Positions 22,946-32,414 of a stretch of 64,000 nt of DNA are shown here, in pieces (position 1 is the first letter of the stretch; each line of letters starts with the position of its first letter). Origin of the DNA: RGEC01 sp964475595 (GTDB taxonomy: Bacteria > Bacteroidota > Bacteroidia > NS11-12g > UBA955). A program made the position numbers and the translations under genes. The stretch is taken from contig CAYYXG010000009.1 of assembly GCA_964475595.1 (NCBI GenBank), positions 27,145 to 91,144 of the forward strand. The letters are read 5' to 3'. The notes beneath the pieces were generated by a model. It made no database searches. It was not told the DNA's origin and saw only the letters and a list, made by a program, of their open reading frames with translations.

Positions 22946-25900
22946 ATGAACAGGTTTTTTCGTTTCATATTGCAAATGCGTTGGTTTTACTTTGCTTGCA
23001 CACTTCTCGTATCTGCGTTTAGCGTTCCGGTCAATGCGCAAATTCGGAGTTTTAGTCCGGATCCTGCTGTTTTTATTAAAGAGCTCGAAACGCATATTAC
23101 TTCCGCATCCAGTAAGGAATTAAACCAAACTTTTGCTGTTTTTCGCGAAAGCTGGGAAATGGGCAAGTTCAGCCCTGAGCAGCAAAAAAATATCATGGCC
23201 ATATGCAGTGATATGGTTTCCGATAGAATGCCTGTTCAGCCCCACTTTGATTATCTTATTCAATCCATAACCGCCTATCTGCAGAAAAAACTTCCCGAAA
23301 AAGTATTACAGCAATGGCAGCAGGCCACTCGGAAACTGATCGGTTCAGGCAGCACAAATTATGTAGAGTTTCTGAAAATGACTACCGGACTTTTTCGCAA
23401 CGGGACGCTTTTTACAGATAATAATAAGCGATGGTCTGTAGATTCCTGCGATTTTGATTTGCTGTTTGACAAAGGTGAAATTGTGGTGAAATTTCCGTCT
23501 ACCACATTAACCTGCCATGGTCCGGTGGATAAAATGAAAATTTACAACACGGCGGGTACATTTTATCCGGTTAAAAAGGTTTGGACAGGAACCTCCGGCG
23601 AAACTACGTTTGAAAGGGTATTGCCCGATGACGATGTTCAGGTAAGCTGGAAAAAGTTTACCATCAACCTGGAAGAATCCGACTATAAAATTGATACAGC
23701 TACCCTTCAGTATGTTGGCTATTTTAATAATGGTGTTAAAGGTCGTTTTCAGGATAAAATTAGTTTCTCACCGGATTCTGCCGTGGTGAAAAAATCGCCC
23801 TGGCCGAGATTTTCCAGCTTTGAAAATAGTTTGCAGATTTTCGGAATAGTAGGGCCTAATGCTTCGCTGAAAGGTGGTTTTAGTATGGTAGGTGGTGATA
23901 TAAACACCCAAACAGCCAATGGTGAAGAAACAGTAATTAACATTCTGTACAAAAACCAGAAAAGAATAACCCTGAAGAGTAAGACTTTCAAAATAGCCAA
24001 TGGGGCAGCAGCCAGCCGCAAAGCATCGATGATCATATATGTGGATAGTACCACCATTACCCACCCTGCAGTTGAGGTAAATTTTCAGTTTGAGGAAAAT
24101 AAACTGGTGATTACACGCGGATCGGAAGGCCTGATGAGAGCCCCGTTTTATGACGATTACCACAAAGTGGATATCGATGCACAGCAACTCCGTTGGAAAT
24201 TGGATGAGCCGTTTGTAGATTTTGATAACATTAACAATGACCAGGATGCAAAAATTTCCAGTGCCGATTTTTATAAGGAAATGCTGTATGCCCGAATACA
24301 GGGCCCCCTCAGCTTTAATCCCCTGGAAAGTTTATATGCATTTTACAACCGACAGCCGGAAGATCCAGTGGCCCGGGCCATGGAAAAAGAGTTAAAAGCA
24401 CTGATTAGCAGAAATAAGCCGGAGGATAAAGCGTTGATAGACCAAAAGTTGAAAGCCCTTCAGGCACGCAAGAAAGAAACCCGTACCTACTATGCCGCTG
24501 AAAGGCGCATGAAATTTGCCCTATCTGATTATGCGAATTTTTGCAAAATGCAACCCGAGCACCTGCGATCACCCTTTATTGAATTGCATGATGCCGGCTA
24601 CATCACCTATTATCCTGAGCAGGACTCCGCCATGTTTAGAACCAAACTGTTCAGATGGGTTCAGAGTCATGAAAAAAACCGGGATTATGATGTGATTCGC
24701 CTTTCTTCAATTATTGGAAAACGCAGCAATATGTCGCTGAATCTGCTTAGCCATGAGATGAACGTGGAAGGTGTGCAGAAATTCTTCTTTTCCGATTCTC
24801 AAAATGTGGTGGTTGTACCCTACGAACAGCAGGTTACTTTGTTGAAAAACAGACGCATTCGTTTTGGTGGGATGGTACGTGCCGGGCGTTTTGATTTTTT
24901 TGGTAAAAAATTTGAATTTGATTACGCTAACTTCCTGGTGCAATCGGATGTTATTGATAGTCTAAGATTGTATTTCCCGGATAGTACAGGTAGGTCCCTC
25001 ATTCCCATAAAAAGTGTGTTGCGAAATATCAATGGTACCATTTACATTGATAAACCCAATAATAAATCAGGGCTTGTAAACTATCCCGAGTATCCGATTT
25101 TTAAGGCACTTAAAGGTTCCGAAGTGCTATATGACAAGCCATCCATTCACGGTGGTCAGTATAAGGCCGAATCATTTAAGTTTGTTATTGATCCCTTCAC
25201 CATTGACAGTTTGGATAATTTTACCATTGCTGGCCTGCGGTTTGAAGGCTCTTTTCTAAGTGATGGCATTTTCCCTGAATTCCGTCACTATGTGTATATA
25301 CAGCCGGATTACTCACTGGGTTTTGTAACGCCTACACCGCCGGGAGGGTATAGTATGTACAGAGGCAAAGGCAAAGGAGAAATGACCATGAATCTGAGTG
25401 AACGTGGTTTCTATGGTGAGCAGGGAAATATTGCCTACAGTGGCTCAACCACCAAGTTTCAGCGGATTTTACTATTGCCAAAGGCAGCAAAAGGTACTGT
25501 GGATTCGTATGAACTGCCCCAAAGTACCATTTATCCGCAGATCTATGCATCCAATGCCAATATGGAATGGATTCCGTACCATGATAAATTTAATATTTCC
25601 AACGGACCTACACCCATTAAGGTGTTTAAATCTGAATATGATTTTATCGGTACAATTACACAGAAGCCCTCTAAAGTAACAGGCAATGGAACCTTGGCCT
25701 GGCCTGAAGCCAAATTCAGCAGCGATGAGATGTTGTTTGCTCCCAATAAAACCAGTGCAGATAAAGCCAATCTTACCATTTATGGCGCAGATTCTTCCAA
25801 AGTGGCTTTTGAAACTAACGATATACGTGGGACAATGGATTTTAATACCCGTATCGGATCGTTTAATACCAATAAGGTGGGTGCAGAAACACGATTCCCC

Positions 25901-27496
25901 TTCAATAGTTATATGACCAACCTCAATGATTATCGTTGGGATATGAATGGTAAAACCATCGAGGCCAGAATGGGTGCAGCCATGTCGGGTAAACAACCCT
26001 TGTGGATGAGTACCAATCCCACACAGGATAGTCTCAAGTTTGCCGGAATTAGAGGGGTGTATGACCTAAAAAATTACACATTGAATGTACAGCAAATACC
26101 TTTCATAGATATTGCAGACAGCCGTGTGGTGCTCAAAGATGGCAAAGTAACCATTCGCGAAAACGGGGATATGGATATTGTGGATAGCGCGAGGTTGTTT
26201 GCCAACCGATTTGATAAATTCCATGAAATTTATCGCAGCCGACTAAAGATTTACGGTAAAAATAAAATGCGTGGCTCCGGGTTGTATCAGTACGTAAACA
26301 AGCTGGGCAAAAGACAGGAGTTTTTCCTGGATAGCATAATCGTTAATCGCGACAGAAATATAGAAGGCTGGGGAAAAATTGACGAATCTCAGAATTTTAC
26401 CCTCGATACCAAAATCGGATATAAAGGTTTTGCACAAATCCTGAGCACAGAACAGAATCTTCAGTTTACCGGCTATGTAAAACCATTGCATACCTTTAAA
26501 AATATACTTCCTTCTGCATGGCTTCGCTACAGCGACCGCGTTGATCCTAAAAATGTTGTTATCAATGTGCAAGATCCCCGTGACAAGGATAACAAGAAAC
26601 AATATGTGGGGCTTTTTGTGGCCAATGACAGCAGCCATGTTTATCCATTGTTCTTTAGCTGGAAACGCCGGTATAGTGACCCTGATGTGACTAACGATAC
26701 CGGTATTTTCTATTATGACCACGAAAAGGAAAGTTTTTTTGCCGGTAGCAAAGACAAATTACTCAATGACGGTTTGAAGGGCAGTTATATTCAGCTGAAT
26801 GAGAAAAATCATACCGTGCACGCCGAAGGTCCTCTGGATTTTGGACTGGAAAGTAATAACATCCGATTTAAAAATGCAGGTACTGCAGATTTGAAGGAAG
26901 GTGACAGCAGCTTTGTCTTTAACCTGGCCATGATGTTGGATTTCCCCTTGCACAAGGATTTCATTTCACGCCTGAAAGAGATGTTCCAAACCAGTAGCGG
27001 TGGTTCTGTAAATATCAATACAGAATTCTTTAAAAATGCCATTGGAGAGATGGTGGCCGAAGACAAAACTGCCCGAAACATCATCAAGAACATTGAGAAA
27101 AATGGAGAATTGTCTGGAAAGGATGAAGCAGAATACACCCTGATTTTGAGCGATGCAACATTCCGTTGGGATAGTAAATACCGTGGTATGTATTGTAATG
27201 ATAATGTGAGTGTAGCTTCATTTGCAGGTACGCCCATCAATAAAGATATAAAGACTACCATGCTGATTGAACACAAGCGTGGCGGTGAAAATATGTATAT
27301 CTATTTTGATTTTGGTGGCAATGAGTGGATTTACATCAATCTCACTAAAACCGTGGCCAATATCCTAAGCAGCGATGTAAAGCTCAATGAAATACTGGTG
27401 AATACAGCAGATAAACTCAAGGTTGAAGATTTTTATGTGAAACCTGCTACGGCAAAGCAAGTAGAGCGCTTTCTCAAACGTTTGGGGGCTGAATAA
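22946..27496 (+). CDS. Very large secreted protein, unknown function
   Basis: 1516 aa. A signal peptide covers about residues 1-32 (ending PVNA-QIRS). The N-terminal ~150 residues look helical. The rest is mostly beta-rich with repeated short strands and many DSxxF/DxATL turns. A charged, probably coiled-coil segment lies near residues 475-525 (MEKELKALISRNKPED, LKALQARKKETRTYYAAERR). The C-terminus ends with helical segments. I see no catalytic motif, no TonB plug, and no T9SS-sorting tail. I do not recognise the family with certainty; conserved long proteins of this style occur in the phylum. Its last 23 bp overlap the converging truA. Confidence 0.75.
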   Translation: MNRFFRFILQMRWFYFACTLLVSAFSVPVNAQIRSFSPDPAVFIKELETHITSASSKELNQTFAVFRESWEMGKFSPEQQKNIMAICSDMVSDRMPVQPHFDYLIQSITAYLQKKLPEKVLQQWQQATRKLIGSGSTNYVEFLKMTTGLFRNGTLFTDNNKRWSVDSCDFDLLFDKGEIVVKFPSTTLTCHGPVDKMKIYNTAGTFYPVKKVWTGTSGETTFERVLPDDDVQVSWKKFTINLEESDYKIDTATLQYVGYFNNGVKGRFQDKISFSPDSAVVKKSPWPRFSSFENSLQIFGIVGPNASLKGGFSMVGGDINTQTANGEETVINILYKNQKRITLKSKTFKIANGAAASRKASMIIYVDSTTITHPAVEVNFQFEENKLVITRGSEGLMRAPFYDDYHKVDIDAQQLRWKLDEPFVDFDNINNDQDAKISSADFYKEMLYARIQGPLSFNPLESLYAFYNRQPEDPVARAMEKELKALISRNKPEDKALIDQKLKALQARKKETRTYYAAERRMKFALSDYANFCKMQPEHLRSPFIELHDAGYITYYPEQDSAMFRTKLFRWVQSHEKNRDYDVIRLSSIIGKRSNMSLNLLSHEMNVEGVQKFFFSDSQNVVVVPYEQQVTLLKNRRIRFGGMVRAGRFDFFGKKFEFDYANFLVQSDVIDSLRLYFPDSTGRSLIPIKSVLRNINGTIYIDKPNNKSGLVNYPEYPIFKALKGSEVLYDKPSIHGGQYKAESFKFVIDPFTIDSLDNFTIAGLRFEGSFLSDGIFPEFRHYVYIQPDYSLGFVTPTPPGGYSMYRGKGKGEMTMNLSERGFYGEQGNIAYSGSTTKFQRILLLPKAAKGTVDSYELPQSTIYPQIYASNANMEWIPYHDKFNISNGPTPIKVFKSEYDFIGTITQKPSKVTGNGTLAWPEAKFSSDEMLFAPNKTSADKANLTIYGADSSKVAFETNDIRGTMDFNTRIGSFNTNKVGAETRFPFNSYMTNLNDYRWDMNGKTIEARMGAAMSGKQPLWMSTNPTQDSLKFAGIRGVYDLKNYTLNVQQIPFIDIADSRVVLKDGKVTIRENGDMDIVDSARLFANRFDKFHEIYRSRLKIYGKNKMRGSGLYQYVNKLGKRQEFFLDSIIVNRDRNIEGWGKIDESQNFTLDTKIGYKGFAQILSTEQNLQFTGYVKPLHTFKNILPSAWLRYSDRVDPKNVVINVQDPRDKDNKKQYVGLFVANDSSHVYPLFFSWKRRYSDPDVTNDTGIFYYDHEKESFFAGSKDKLLNDGLKGSYIQLNEKNHTVHAEGPLDFGLESNNIRFKNAGTADLKEGDSSFVFNLAMMLDFPLHKDFISRLKEMFQTSSGGSVNINTEFFKNAIGEMVAEDKTARNIIKNIEKNGELSGKDEAEYTLILSDATFRWDSKYRGMYCNDNVSVASFAGTPINKDIKTTMLIEHKRGGENMYIYFDFGGNEWIYINLTKTVANILSSDVKLNEILVNTADKLKVEDFYVKPATAKQVERFLKRLGAE

Positions 27497-28241
27497 CAGG
27501 TGTTGTTTTTTCAAAATCCGGATAAATCACATCGGATAAGAACAACCCCTTTGCCGGCGCGGATTTGCCTGCCATATTTCGATTTCCGGTATGCAAAAAC
27601 TCTGCGAAATCTTGTATGCTCATCTTTCCTAAGCCCACTTTTAACAAGGTGCCTACCATGCTTCGCACCATGCTGCGTAAAAATCGATTGGCAGTTACCG
27701 TAAATAACAATCCTGCAGTAGTTTCTAACCATATAGCTTCCATAATTGTGCATTTATAGCTGCCTCCGGGTGCTTTTCCCTTGCAAAAGCAGCGAAATTC
27801 GGTGTGTGATAATAGCATTTTAGCCGCCTCATTCATCAAGGCTAAATCGGGCTTGTGTGGCAGAAAAAAAGTCATTTCGGATAAAAAAGGATTTTTACTG
27901 TGGGTAATAAAGTATCGGTAAGTGCGAGATACCGCTGAAAACCGAGCATGCATCTCTTCTGAAACAGGCCGACAATTGAATATAGTAATGCTTTTGGGAA
28001 GCATACCATTGAGCCGGTAAACCAAATTTTTTGGCACTTCTATCGTTGTGTCAAAATGGGCAACAAAATAGGCAGCATGCACCCCGGTGTCTGTCCTTCC
28101 ACAACCATAAATTTCAGTGCTATCCCTTAAAATTAATGATAGTTTGCTTTCAAGCAATGCCTGAACACTGCTTACTTCATCCTGTTTCTGCCAACCTCCA
28201 AAGACAGTTCCATTGTAAGCCAGTTCCAGAAAATAACGCAT
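27474..28241 (-). CDS. truA: tRNA pseudouridine(38-40) synthase TruA
   Basis: 255 aa. The catalytic Asp lies in CGRTDTGVHA; also present are LAYNGTVFGGWQKQ at the N-terminus, the FSAVSRTYRYFI block, and FLRSMVRSMVGTL near the C-terminus. It makes pseudouridine in the anticodon arm. The start overlaps the thiolase stop by one base (TAATG), so the two are translationally coupled. The 3' end overlaps the converging 1516-aa gene by 23 bp. Confidence 0.96.
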   Translation of the reverse strand: MRYFLELAYNGTVFGGWQKQDEVSSVQALLESKLSLILRDSTEIYGCGRTDTGVHAAYFVAHFDTTIEVPKNLVYRLNGMLPKSITIFNCRPVSEEMHARFSAVSRTYRYFITHSKNPFLSEMTFFLPHKPDLALMNEAAKMLLSHTEFRCFCKGKAPGGSYKCTIMEAIWLETTAGLLFTVTANRFLRSMVRSMVGTLLKVGLGKMSIQDFAEFLHTGNRNMAGKSAPAKGLFLSDVIYPDFEKTTPVIQPPNV

Positions 28242-29440
28242 TATGCTTTTTCAAAAACCACAGCGCAGCCCTGACCCACACCAATGCACATGGTGGCCAG
28301 ACCGTAACGGGCATTGGCATTTCTCTTCATTTCATGCAGCAGGGTAGTGCTAATGCGGGCTCCACTGGCTCCCAGCGGGTGACCGATTGCAATGCTGCCA
28401 CCATTGGGGTTCACAATTTCCGGATTGATTTTCAATTCTCGCATGCTGGCCAGAACCTGACTCGCAAAAGCTTCGTTAAGTTCCGCAATGGACAGGTCAT
28501 TTACACCGATTCCGGCGTGTTTAAGCGCTTTTTGTGAGGCAGGAACCGGACCAATCCCCATAATGGCCGGATCTACGCCTGCCGCTCCAACGCCTGCGAT
28601 GCGTGCAATCGGTGTAAGGTTATAGCGTTTTACTGCATCGCCAGAAGCCAGAATCAAACAGGCAGCGCCGTCGTTGATGCCACTGCTGTTGCCGGCTGTA
28701 ACACTTCCGTCTTTCTTGAAAGCGGGTTTTAAAGTAGCCAGAATATCAACACCGCTCAATCTGGGATGTTCATCAGTTTCGAAGTGATGAAATTCACCTT
28801 TTTTACCGGGAATAGGCACTGCAACAATCTCATCTTTGAATTTACCTGCTTCCTGGGCCTGTTTCCATTTGGTTTGAGAGCCAAAGGCAAAAACATCCTG
28901 GTCCTCACGGCTGATTCCGTATTTTTCCGCAACATTTTCGGCCGTTTCACCCATGCTGTATGGATGATAAAGTTGAGCCAGTGTTTTGTTGGTAAAACGC
29001 CATCCTATGGTGGTGTCGTATATTTCAGTGCTTCGTTGAAATGCGCTCTCCGCTTTTGCCATCACAAATGGAGCCCGCGTCATGCTCTCGGTTCCGCCTG
29101 CAATGATTAGTTCAGCAGTTCCGGATTTGATAGCCATGTAACCATTCATAATGCTTTGCAAACCGCTGGCGCAAAGTCTGTTTACGGTGTATCCGGGAAT
29201 GGTTGTGGGCAAGCCGGCGAGCAATAGTGCCATCCTGGCTACATTTCGGTTGTCTTCACCGGCCTGGTTGGCGGCTCCGAAAATGACTTCATCTGTGTTG
29301 GCAAAATCAATGCCGGCGTTGCGATCCATAATAGCACGAATCACATGAGCTGCCAGATCATCCGGCCTAACTCCCGAAAGGCTTCCGCCAAATTTACCCA
29401 CCGGTGTGCGAAGGGCGTCTATTACAAAAACATCTTGCAT
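28241..29440 (-). CDS. Thiolase family acetyl-CoA acyltransferase
   Basis: 399 aa. The acyl-accepting Cys is in VNRLCASGLQSI (about residue 90). The C-terminal GHPLGASGAR and CIGVGQGCAVVFE supply the catalytic His and Cys. The N-terminus (DVFVIDALRTPVGKFGGSLSGVRPDDL) resembles 3-oxoadipyl-CoA or beta-ketoadipyl thiolases (PcaF-like) as much as generic FadA; substrate length cannot be settled. No hydratase or dehydrogenase gene lies nearby. An exact -7 element, TAACTTTG on the minus strand, sits 7 nt before the ATG. Confidence 0.92.
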   Translation of the reverse strand: MQDVFVIDALRTPVGKFGGSLSGVRPDDLAAHVIRAIMDRNAGIDFANTDEVIFGAANQAGEDNRNVARMALLLAGLPTTIPGYTVNRLCASGLQSIMNGYMAIKSGTAELIIAGGTESMTRAPFVMAKAESAFQRSTEIYDTTIGWRFTNKTLAQLYHPYSMGETAENVAEKYGISREDQDVFAFGSQTKWKQAQEAGKFKDEIVAVPIPGKKGEFHHFETDEHPRLSGVDILATLKPAFKKDGSVTAGNSSGINDGAACLILASGDAVKRYNLTPIARIAGVGAAGVDPAIMGIGPVPASQKALKHAGIGVNDLSIAELNEAFASQVLASMRELKINPEIVNPNGGSIAIGHPLGASGARISTTLLHEMKRNANARYGLATMCIGVGQGCAVVFEKA

Positions 29441-29447
29441 TCGGTTG

Positions 29448-29455
29448 CAAAGTTA
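29448..29455 (-). promoter_or_regulatory. -7 element TAACTTTG of the thiolase-truA unit
   Basis: The plus strand reads CAAAGTTA. It ends 7 nt before the thiolase ATG (29440), another near-leaderless arrangement. Confidence 0.6.
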
Positions 29456-29511
29456 CCAATTGAAACTATCAATTTTTACAATATAATGAAAGGTGCTGCA
29501 ACAGGATGGCT

Positions 29512-29519
29512 TAAATTTG
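29512..29519 (+). promoter_or_regulatory. -7 element TAAATTTG before the small membrane protein gene
   Basis: An exact TAnnTTTG match lying 9 nt before the TTG start at 29529. It helps choose that start over an upstream in-frame ATG at 29493. Confidence 0.5.
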
Positions 29520-29528
29520 CGATGTACA

Positions 29529-30023
29529 TTGCTTCAAAAAGCATCCATATTCTCTCGTATTGCGATTGCCGCCATCATTGCACTTTTCCCGCTGCTTAGT
29601 GCTTTATCCATTATGTATCACAAACAATACATGCACAAAAAGATAGAAGCACAATGGGAATCGGTGCTATTGGAAAAGCTGGATTTGAAAAAGTCAGATT
29701 TTCCTGATTTACTTAAGCGCAAGGAAATTGATTTTAAAGGAAATCGGTATGATTTGGTGAAGGTGACAGATAATGGCGATAGTTGGCTGGTTTCGGCCAT
29801 CAACGATACCAAGGAAAAATGGCTGGAATCAAACATGAATGCCTCAGGGAATGGTCAAAAATTCACATCGTGCTGGATTTTTACTGTGATGCTTGCCCTA
29901 CCGCTTGAACTTAAAACTCCTGCAATGAATGCTGTGATATTAAAACAGCGATCAATTGCGGAAATCATTGCCATTTACATACTTCCAATTGCCCCGCCAC
30001 CGGAGCCATTTTGTGTTTCTTAA
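29529..30023 (+). CDS. Small membrane-anchored protein, unknown
   Basis: 164 aa from the TTG at 29529. One N-terminal membrane helix (RIAIAAIIALFPLLSALSIM) is followed by a charged, probably periplasmic domain (MHKKIEAQWESVLLEKLDLKKS...LLKRKEIDFKGNRYDLVKV), then a hydrophobic stretch and the tail PIAPPPEPFCVS. I do not recognise a family. The frame is open upstream to an ATG at 29493, but the promoter position favours the TTG. It lies 69 bp before a TonB receptor gene on the same strand, so a link with metal or haem uptake is possible but only inferred. Confidence 0.6.
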   Translation: MLQKASIFSRIAIAAIIALFPLLSALSIMYHKQYMHKKIEAQWESVLLEKLDLKKSDFPDLLKRKEIDFKGNRYDLVKVTDNGDSWLVSAINDTKEKWLESNMNASGNGQKFTSCWIFTVMLALPLELKTPAMNAVILKQRSIAEIIAIYILPIAPPPEPFCVS

Positions 30024-30092
30024 CTAAGATAGAATCAGAATCTTCTAATCGTCGTCTAGCACGATCTCTCTTAAACACAAAATATTTTAACC

Positions 30093-32321
30093 ATGAAAAA
30101 AACAACGTTTATGCTGTTGGCAATAGCTTATGTGCTAATGGCTCAGGCTCAAAATGAGCTTGAAAACCATATAAAAGATTCCAGTGAGCTGGAAAATATG
30201 GATGAGGTTTTGGTCTCATCACAGCGTTTTGGCTCATCCAGGGCTAATACAACCAGACAAATAGAGGTAATTACCCAAAAGCAAATGCAGTTTGCGCAGC
30301 AGGGAACCATGGCAGATGTATTGTCTCAAACCGGGCAGGTGTTCGTGCAAAAAAGTCAGTTGGGTGGGGGAAGTCCTGTCTTGCGCGGATTCGAGGCAAG
30401 TAGAGTTTTGCTGGTGGTGGATGGAGTAAGAATGAATAATGCTACCTATAGGGCTGGACATTTACAGGACATTATTACGGTAGACCAATTTATGCTGGAC
30501 AGAGCAGAAGTTTTTTTCGGCTCCGGTTCTACCCAATTTGGTAGTGATGCTCTTGGTGGTGTGGTTTACATGAAAACCCGAGATCCTAAATTCAGAAATG
30601 CCAATTTCGGATTTGCCAAGGCCAATGCGAATTTCAGGTATTTGTCGGCAGCAGGTGCCACAGTTTCCAATGTAAATTTTGAATTAAGTGGTCGTAAGGT
30701 AGCTTGGGTTTTTAGTTCAACAAACAGCGACTTTGGCAACCTGAGAATGGGCCAACAACGCCACTTTTCCCGGTGGGATACATTCGGAATGCGGAAATTT
30801 TATGCCGTTAGAATCAATGGTAGAGATACAATGCAACAGAATGGAGACCCGTTCATTCAGACGGGGAGTTCTTATGCGCAAAACGATGTTTTTAGCAAAC
30901 TGCTGGTAAGAACAGGAAATTTTTCTCACACATTAAACTTGCAATTTTCAAGGTCGTCAGTAATTCCCCGTTATGATCGGCTCTCCGATTTTTCAGCAGG
31001 TAAGCTACGATTTGCCCGATGGGATTATGTGCCTCAGAATAGAGATTTTATCTCTTACACGTTGCAATTCCCCGGTAAAGGAAAGTGGCAGCATCGTTTT
31101 ATAGCTTCTCATCAGCGCACAGAGGTTGGAAGGATCACAAGACGGTTTGGCAATCCAAACGAACTTACCCAGCGTGACAAAGTGGGTATGACGGCCGTAA
31201 ATTATGATTTTGCATACTCCTTGAACCCAAAAGTGCAATTTCAGGGTGGTGGGGAATGGGTAAAAAACAGCGTGAATTCGTTTGCTTCGCTCAAAGATGT
31301 TAATACTGAAATTGTTACTCCTAGTAAAAATACGCGATACGCTGACGGAGGTTCCGTAACCCAATCCTATGCAGCATTTGTTAATACTATTTACAGTATC
31401 CGCCCCAAAGATTTTATTCTTGAAGGGGGTGTGCGAATTACCCAATACAATTTGAATGCCGTTTTTAGTCCTGATAATTTTTTGAATCTTCCTTATTCAA
31501 ATGCTCAAATCAACAGTTTTTCTGCCGTTTACAATGTAGGCCTTTCAAAGAAAATGGACTGGGATGGGTTGTTTTTTAAAGCTAGCCTTGCGACCGGCTT
31601 CAGAAACCCCAATGTGGATGATATGACTAAATTATTTGAAAGTGTTCCCGGAAGTAAATTGGTGATACCCAATTGCAATTTAAAACCTGAGCGCACGAGA
31701 ACATTGGACTTGGGATTTCGATTTGAACGAAGGAAAATCCATATGGAATTTGGTGGCTACTATACCCATATTACCCAATTATTGATTGACGAGCCGGCTA
31801 ATTTCAATGGCAAAGATTCTTTTGATTTTGATGGTCAGCAAACCCCTGTATTCCGCATGGGGAATTCCGCTGAAGGTTTTGTAACTGGGGGGTATTTTGC
31901 TGCTAAAATTCAACTAATTCCAGGGTTGTTTGCGGATGTAAACTACAATAGCACTTTCGGGCGTTATCGCCAGTCATTGGGAAGTATTTGGACTCCCCTG
32001 GACCACATCGCACCCGACCATGGTAGGATAGGAATTCGCTGGTCCAGCGAAAACTGGCAGTGTGAGGCTTTTATGCTCTTTAATGGTAGAAAAGTACAAA
32101 GCGAATATAGTCCTTCCGGTGAAGATAATGCCCAGTATGCTCCAGGGTGGGAAACACCGTCATGGCAAACCTATAATTTTAGGGCAAGTTGGCAGGTAAA
32201 CAAGTATATTAATGCTTCTTTCGCTGCAGAAAACCTTCTTGATTTGAATTACAGACAGTTTTCTAGCGGTATCAGTGCGCCCGGTAGAAACCTCATTGTA
32301 TCCTTAAAAGTTTCTTTTTAA
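30093..32321 (+). CDS. TonB-dependent outer-membrane receptor
   Basis: 742 aa. A signal peptide (ending AQAQ) is followed by a TonB-box-like stretch (DEVLVSSQRFG). The plug domain covers residues ~45-160: IEVITQKQM, VLRGFEASRVLLVVDGVRMN, GSGSTQFGSDALGGVV. A 22-strand barrel follows, ending in NLIVSLKVSF. There is no N-terminal carboxypeptidase-like extension and no SusD partner, so this is not a SusC. The plug resembles haem/haemoglobin and vitamin B12 receptors more than siderophore receptors, but no ligand residue settles it. A terminator follows the gene. Confidence 0.9.
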   Translation: MKKTTFMLLAIAYVLMAQAQNELENHIKDSSELENMDEVLVSSQRFGSSRANTTRQIEVITQKQMQFAQQGTMADVLSQTGQVFVQKSQLGGGSPVLRGFEASRVLLVVDGVRMNNATYRAGHLQDIITVDQFMLDRAEVFFGSGSTQFGSDALGGVVYMKTRDPKFRNANFGFAKANANFRYLSAAGATVSNVNFELSGRKVAWVFSSTNSDFGNLRMGQQRHFSRWDTFGMRKFYAVRINGRDTMQQNGDPFIQTGSSYAQNDVFSKLLVRTGNFSHTLNLQFSRSSVIPRYDRLSDFSAGKLRFARWDYVPQNRDFISYTLQFPGKGKWQHRFIASHQRTEVGRITRRFGNPNELTQRDKVGMTAVNYDFAYSLNPKVQFQGGGEWVKNSVNSFASLKDVNTEIVTPSKNTRYADGGSVTQSYAAFVNTIYSIRPKDFILEGGVRITQYNLNAVFSPDNFLNLPYSNAQINSFSAVYNVGLSKKMDWDGLFFKASLATGFRNPNVDDMTKLFESVPGSKLVIPNCNLKPERTRTLDLGFRFERRKIHMEFGGYYTHITQLLIDEPANFNGKDSFDFDGQQTPVFRMGNSAEGFVTGGYFAAKIQLIPGLFADVNYNSTFGRYRQSLGSIWTPLDHIAPDHGRIGIRWSSENWQCEAFMLFNGRKVQSEYSPSGEDNAQYAPGWETPSWQTYNFRASWQVNKYINASFAAENLLDLNYRQFSSGISAPGRNLIVSLKVSF

Positions 32322-32341
32322 TTAGATGCATAAAGCGCATG

Positions 32342-32376
32342 AGCAGGGGAAGCTGTCGTTTCCCCTGCTTATTTTA
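32342..32376 (+). terminator. Rho-independent terminator after the TonB receptor
   Basis: Ten-base-pair stem AGCAGGGGAA (32342-32351) / TTCCCCTGCT (32360-32369), 8-nt loop, then TATTTT. It separates the receptor from yebC. Confidence 0.85.
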
Positions 32377-32398
32377 AGGTACTTCAAACTCCTTGTAT

Positions 32399-32406
32399 TA
32401 ATTTTG
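32399..32406 (+). promoter_or_regulatory. -7 element TAATTTTG of yebC
   Basis: Exact TAnnTTTG, 8 nt before the ATG at 32415 and just after the upstream terminator, so it should be the yebC promoter with a very short leader. Confidence 0.6.
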
Positions 32407-32414
32407 CAAAACCA

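Noticed and set aside
29345..29599. 84-aa frame before the TonB receptor unit
   Set aside because: It overlaps the thiolase start and its promoter and lacks any protein-like pattern; the frame starting at 29529 is better supported.
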